In this document: one piece after another, positions 33,893 to 37,636 of the stretch
How positions within the stretch are numbered: position 1 is the first letter of the stretch
Layout: each line of letters begins with the position of its first letter
Assembly: GCA_002493625.1 (NCBI GenBank)
Contig: DKZK01000006.1
Location: 97,823 to 135,458 of the forward strand
Length of the DNA: 37,636 nucleotides
Direction: 5' to 3'
DNA from: Lachnospiraceae bacterium UBA7076
Lineage (GTDB): Bacteria; Bacillota; Clostridia; Lachnospirales; Lachnospiraceae
The notes under the pieces: model-generated
What the model was told of the DNA's origin: nothing
Databases searched by the model: none
What the model saw: the letters and a program-made list of their open reading frames with translations, nothing else
Position numbers and translations under genes: made by a program

Positions 33893-34885
33893 ATGGAGGA
33901 AAGCTATTATTTTTTTACAGACGGAAAAATCAGCCGTAAGGATAATACATTGCGTTTTGAATCATCAGATGGAAATAAGCGTGATTTGCCTATAGAAAAT
34001 GTTGATGATATATATGTTATGACAGAAATGTCATTTAATACAAGCTTATTAAATCTCATAGGCAATAGTGGAATTTCCGTGCATTTTTTCAATTACTATC
34101 AATTTTATATAGGAAGCTTTTATCCGCGTGAACAACGGCTTGCAGGCAAATTGCTTACACAGCAGGTTGAACATTATACCAATTATGAAAAACGCATGGA
34201 AATTGCAAGAGCATTTATTTTAGCAGCTTCAAATAATATTTATAGAAATTTACGTTATTACAACGGCAGAGGAAAACAGGTTAATGATTATATGACTGAA
34301 ATAGAGTCATACCAACGTAATATTTCCGGTACCAAAACAATACAGGAATTAATGGGAGTGGAGGGTAATATAAGAAAAATATATTATAAGGCATGGAATA
34401 TTATTGTTGATCAGAATATTGATTTTCAAAAAAGAGTAATGCATCCGCCGGATAATATGATTAACAGTCTTATTTCCTTTGTTAATTCTCTTATTTATAC
34501 GAAGGTGCTGACTGAAATATACAAAACGCAATTAAATCCTACTATCAGCTATTTGCATGAGCCGGGTACCAAACGATTTTCATTGGCTTTAGATTTAGCT
34601 GAAATTTTTAAACCACTTATAGGGGACAGGCTGATATTTTCATTATTAAACAGAAATCAAATTACAGAGGAAAGTTTTACATCAGGACTTAACGGATTAC
34701 AGCTTACAAAGAAGGCATCACAAACGATTGTTGAAGAATTGGACACCAGATTGACAACGACAATAAAGCATCGTGATTTAAATAAAAATGTGTCATATCA
34801 GTATCTTATGAGACTGGAAATGTTTAAATTGATTAAACATTTGATAGGTGAAAAAACGTATAAAGGATTTGAAATATGGTGGTAA
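33893..34885 (+). CDS. cas1: Cas1, spacer integrase
   Basis: Cas1 inserts new spacers at the leader end of the array together with Cas2. The metal site is complete: Glu157 (MGVEGNIRKIYYKAW), His222 (YLHEPGTKRFSLALDL) and Glu237 with Asp234 (DLAEIFKPLI). The N-terminal beta domain starts YYFFTDGKISRKDNTL. 330 residues; SD TTGGAGG. The gene is followed by a 103-bp gap before cas2, which is unusual. Confidence 0.98.
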   Translation: MEESYYFFTDGKISRKDNTLRFESSDGNKRDLPIENVDDIYVMTEMSFNTSLLNLIGNSGISVHFFNYYQFYIGSFYPREQRLAGKLLTQQVEHYTNYEKRMEIARAFILAASNNIYRNLRYYNGRGKQVNDYMTEIESYQRNISGTKTIQELMGVEGNIRKIYYKAWNIIVDQNIDFQKRVMHPPDNMINSLISFVNSLIYTKVLTEIYKTQLNPTISYLHEPGTKRFSLALDLAEIFKPLIGDRLIFSLLNRNQITEESFTSGLNGLQLTKKASQTIVEELDTRLTTTIKHRDLNKNVSYQYLMRLEMFKLIKHLIGEKTYKGFEIWW

Positions 34886-34988
34886 GTTAATCGTTACATT
34901 AAAAAATAGCAACAAGATGATAAATAACCTAACTGGCTGTTAGGAATATCAACTATAAATATATTGTAGTAGAAAAGAGGGGATGTAA
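34886..34988 (+). other. cas1-cas2 intergenic gap with a hairpin
   Basis: The gap of 103 bp holds the inverted repeat CCTAAC (34928-34933) / GTTAGG (34939-34944) with a five-base loop and no T-run. No gene is visible in it. An SD (AAGAGGGG) for cas2 lies at its end. Confidence 0.6.
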
Positions 34989-35267
34989 ATGTATGCTATT
35001 TTAGTATATGATATTGTTACAGATACACAAGGTAAAAAGAATTTGCCTAATGTATTTAAAATATGTAAAAAATATCTTAGTCACATACAAAATTCCGTTT
35101 TTGAAGGGAATATATCAAATGCCGGAATAATAGCCCTAAAAGCAGAACTAAAAAATTATATTCGTAAAGATCAGGACTCTGTAATTTTATTTACCACACG
35201 TGATGAAAAATGGCTGAATAAAGAATTTTTAGGAAGTCAGGATGATAAGACATCACGTTTTATATAA
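34989..35267 (+). CDS. cas2: Cas2, spacer acquisition scaffold
   Basis: A 92-residue ferredoxin-fold protein that joins two Cas1 dimers. The first strand AILVYDIV contains the conserved Asp, and SHIQNSVFEGNIS is the family's second block; DSVILFTTRDEKWLNKEFLG closes the fold. SD AGAGGGG. It is the last cas gene, 247 bp before the first repeat. Confidence 0.96.
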   Translation: MYAILVYDIVTDTQGKKNLPNVFKICKKYLSHIQNSVFEGNISNAGIIALKAELKNYIRKDQDSVILFTTRDEKWLNKEFLGSQDDKTSRFI

Positions 35268-35514
35268 TCTTTGTCTACCACAGATAATGTTAAAATTGCC
35301 GTACATCGACAATTCAGATATGGTGACAAAATAATGTTTAATACATTATGTTATAATGAGCCTTGCGGAGATGTGTGCAAGCGTACATCGGCATAAGTCG
35401 AAAGCAGATACGGAAACGTTGGTCGATGTGGTATAATATTTTTATCTATAAATGCTGAGGTAGACAAATTATACCTTTAGAATTAAGGAAAAATGCCTAT
35501 TTAAAATAGGATGG
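35268..35514 (+). promoter_or_regulatory. CRISPR leader
   Basis: This 247-bp non-coding region separates cas2 from the first repeat and is placed correctly for a leader. It has two consensus -10 boxes (TATAAT at 35352-35357 and at 35432-35437) without clear -35 boxes. The motif CGTACATCG(A/G)CA occurs at 35300-35311 and 35382-35393; GTCGATG (35422-35428) is the reverse of CATCGAC (35304-35310). A perfect palindrome CCTATTT-A-AAATAGG (35496-35510) ends four bases before the first repeat. Confidence 0.8.
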
Positions 35515-37636
35515 ATTAATATATAGCCAGAGTGGAATGTAAAGACACTTATATTAATATCCCCCACACTGGCGGATGAAATTAATATATAGCCAGAGTG
35601 GAATGTAAAGGTCTCCTGATACATATAGGCTGCAAAATTTTCATAATTAATATATAGCCAGAGTGGAATGTAAAGTTAGTATGAGTATACTCAATGCAAA
35701 TTTTTCCATTGATTAATATATAGCCAGAGTGGAATGTAAAGTGGTCTGCCGGAAATTTTTATCCGTCATCTGAAAGATTAATATATAGCCAGAGTGGAAT
35801 GTAAAGCAATTTACATAAGCTGCCCCTTTCCGTAGTGGAAGGATTAATATATAGCCAGAGTGGAATGTAAAGTCACATAAAAAGCAGCTTCCACCTTGTC
35901 AAATAACATTAATATATAGCCAGAGTGGAATGTAAAGTTCGTTCCTCCGTATGCTCGGGCAATGGCAAATAGCATTAATATATAGCCAGAGTGGAATGTA
36001 AAGGCAACTTCGTCACAATAAGTCTGCTGCTCCTTCTCATTAATATATAGCCAGAGTGGAATGTAAAGTCACTTGCTATGCCGACTTTGGCATATTTCTC
36101 TTTGATTAATATATAGCCAGAGTGGAATGTAAAGCCTGACAAGTAAACCGATTGCTCCAAGCGAGGTTTCATTAATATATAGCCAGAGTGGAATGTAAAG
36201 TGTTTCAAGGTCAAGTAACTGCTCATAGCGGTTCTGATTAATATATAGCCAGAGTGGAATGTAAAGCTTATCCCCTATCAGATTTGGCGCTTTTTCCAAT
36301 TCATTAATATATAGCCAGAGTGGAATGTAAAGGTACATGTAATGCTTATGACATAGATAAAGTTAATGATTAATATATAGCCAGAGTGGAATGTAAAGTT
36401 TTATTTGTGCATATTGACGATAAAAAGCCTTGCATTAATATATAGCCAGAGTGGAATGTAAAGGTGCTTTTTATAAAGTCAGCAAAGCAGATGCAGAAAT
36501 TAATATATAGCCAGAGTGGAATGTAAAGAGTTAAAGCGGCGGTTCAAAAAACGTCAGCGGTAAGATTAATATATAGCCAGAGTGGAATGTAAAGCTGGAA
36601 CATAAACCGTTTTGTTGAATTGGAAATTGATTAATATATAGCCAGAGTGGAATGTAAAGAAGGAGGGTGAATGAAATGTTGGTTCTGCCAATTAATTAAT
36701 ATATAGCCAGAGTGGAATGTAAAGCTACTATAATACGGAAAAAGAAGATACTAGCAGAAAATTAATATATAGCCAGAGTGGAATGTAAAGTTTGTATAAT
36801 TTGCACAAAAATTTTTTGGATGAAGAATTAATATATAGCCAGAGTGGAATGTAAAGAATTGTGCCAAAAAGATATATTGCAAAGATGAATACATTAATAT
36901 ATAGCCAGAGTGGAATGTAAAGCCGCTTGTAACGGAAGTACTTGTAAATGTCCAAAAATTAATATATAGCCAGAGTGGAATGTAAAGGGAGTAAGGGAAG
37001 ATAAGAGCAGTAGGAAGGTTTTGAATTAATATATAGCCAGAGTGGAATGTAAAGTTACTCATCCTCCTTTATTGACTGCTGCGCTTTTTCATTAATATAT
37101 AGCCAGAGTGGAATGTAAAGCCTCATCCTTCCGGGCAATAAAAGTGCTGTAATGGATTAATATATAGCCAGAGTGGAATGTAAAGTTAAATTGATACACC
37201 ACGGAGTTTAGCATGTCTCTATTAATATATAGCCAGAGTGGAATGTAAAGGATAAAATTTACCATTAATGTTACCACGTAAGTAAAATTAATATATAGCC
37301 AGAGTGGAATGTAAAGCAGGATGCAAACTGCACTTACTAGCGTTATGGCAGAATTAATATATAGCCAGAGTGGAATGTAAAGGAATTTCAAGGGAAATAC
37401 TTTCTTCAGAAGAATTTATTAATATATAGCCAGAGTGGAATGTAAAGTGCTATAATTAATCAAAAAACCGAAAGGAGAAAATAATTAATATATAGCCAGA
37501 GTGGAATGTAAAGATTGCTGTATCATCTTTAAACTCTCTTATCTCAACCCATTAATATATAGCCAGAGTGGAATGTAAAGCATTACTGTTTTAGAGTACT
37601 TGCGGAAGATATCAATTAATATATAGCCAGAGTGGA
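35515..37636 (+). CRISPR. Type I-B CRISPR array, 33 repeats visible, open at right edge
   Basis: The 30-bp repeat begins ATTAATATATAGCC and ends GTGGAATGTAAAG. All 32 full copies look identical; the 33rd is cut after 22 bases by the window end. Repeats start at 35515, 35581, 35646, 35712, 35777, 35843, 35908, 35974, 36039, 36105, 36171, 36237, 36303, 36369, 36434, 36499, 36565, 36630, 36695, 36761, 36827, 36893, 36958, 37025, 37091, 37156, 37221, 37287, 37353, 37418, 37484, 37551 and 37615. The 32 spacers are 34-37 bp, mostly 35 or 36, and all different. The likely crRNA handle is ATGTAAAG (last 8 bases), so transcription is on the plus strand, away from cas2. Spacers nearest 35515 should be the newest. 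Confidence 0.99.

Noticed and set aside
35975..37391. Several minus-strand open frames with repeated LYIPLWLYIN or FTFHSGYIL
   Set aside because: They are translations of the CRISPR repeat and spacers in the reverse direction, without ribosome binding sites.

Overview
The window reads as a chromosomal segment of a spore-forming, low-GC Gram-positive anaerobe of the Clostridia, most likely Lachnospiraceae (inference). The evidence is a set of sporulation-type genes (yqfC, yqfD), a DUF896 protein, strong AGGAGG-type ribosome binding sites, several TTG starts (hisB, alaS, cas5, the VWA gene) and the order rpsU-yqfC-yqfD-phoH-ybeY. There are no rRNA or tRNA genes, no insertion sequences and no phage genes.

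Layout. Bases 1-1640 hold the end of a zinc-ribbon membrane protein and a PlsC-type acyltransferase, both on the plus strand. They converge on lexA (minus strand, autoregulated through an SOS box on its own -35) and a six-helix chemoreceptor-like protein (minus). From 4.3 to 9.8 kb lies a histidine operon, hisZ-hisG-hisD-hisB-hisIE, behind a near-consensus promoter. Its last gene carries a HisF-like barrel that lacks the key aspartate, fused to HisI and HisE. From 9.9 to 26.6 kb all genes are on the plus strand: a 47-residue membrane peptide, alaS, rpsU, yqfC-yqfD-phoH-ybeY, a DUF3048 lipoprotein, a BofC-like membrane protein, two FAD oxidoreductases, proB (no PUA domain), DUF896, 5-formyl-THF cyclo-ligase, a MoxR ATPase with a VWA partner, a patatin-like lipase and a cytidylate-kinase-like protein.

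From 26.6 kb to the end is a complete type I-B CRISPR-Cas locus (Cst/Tneap style), visibly more AT-rich than the DNA before it. The order is cas6-cas8b-cas7-cas5-cas3-cas4-cas1-cas2, a 247-bp leader, then an array of at least 33 identical 30-bp repeats that runs off the right edge. Cas6 would cut the array transcript, leaving an 8-nt ATGTAAAG 5' handle. Cas8b, Cas11b, Cas7 and Cas5 would form Cascade, Cas3 would degrade the target, and Cas4-Cas1-Cas2 would add spacers.

The most interesting points are a clear internal start (strong SD plus ATG) inside cas8b that would make a separate 91-residue Cas11b; the degenerate HisF-HisIE fusion; a long charged insertion in Cas5; palindromes and repeats in the CRISPR leader; a hairpin in the unusual cas1-cas2 gap; a newest spacer that resembles the repeat; and several small tandem repeats and one dispersed 27-bp repeat in the housekeeping part.
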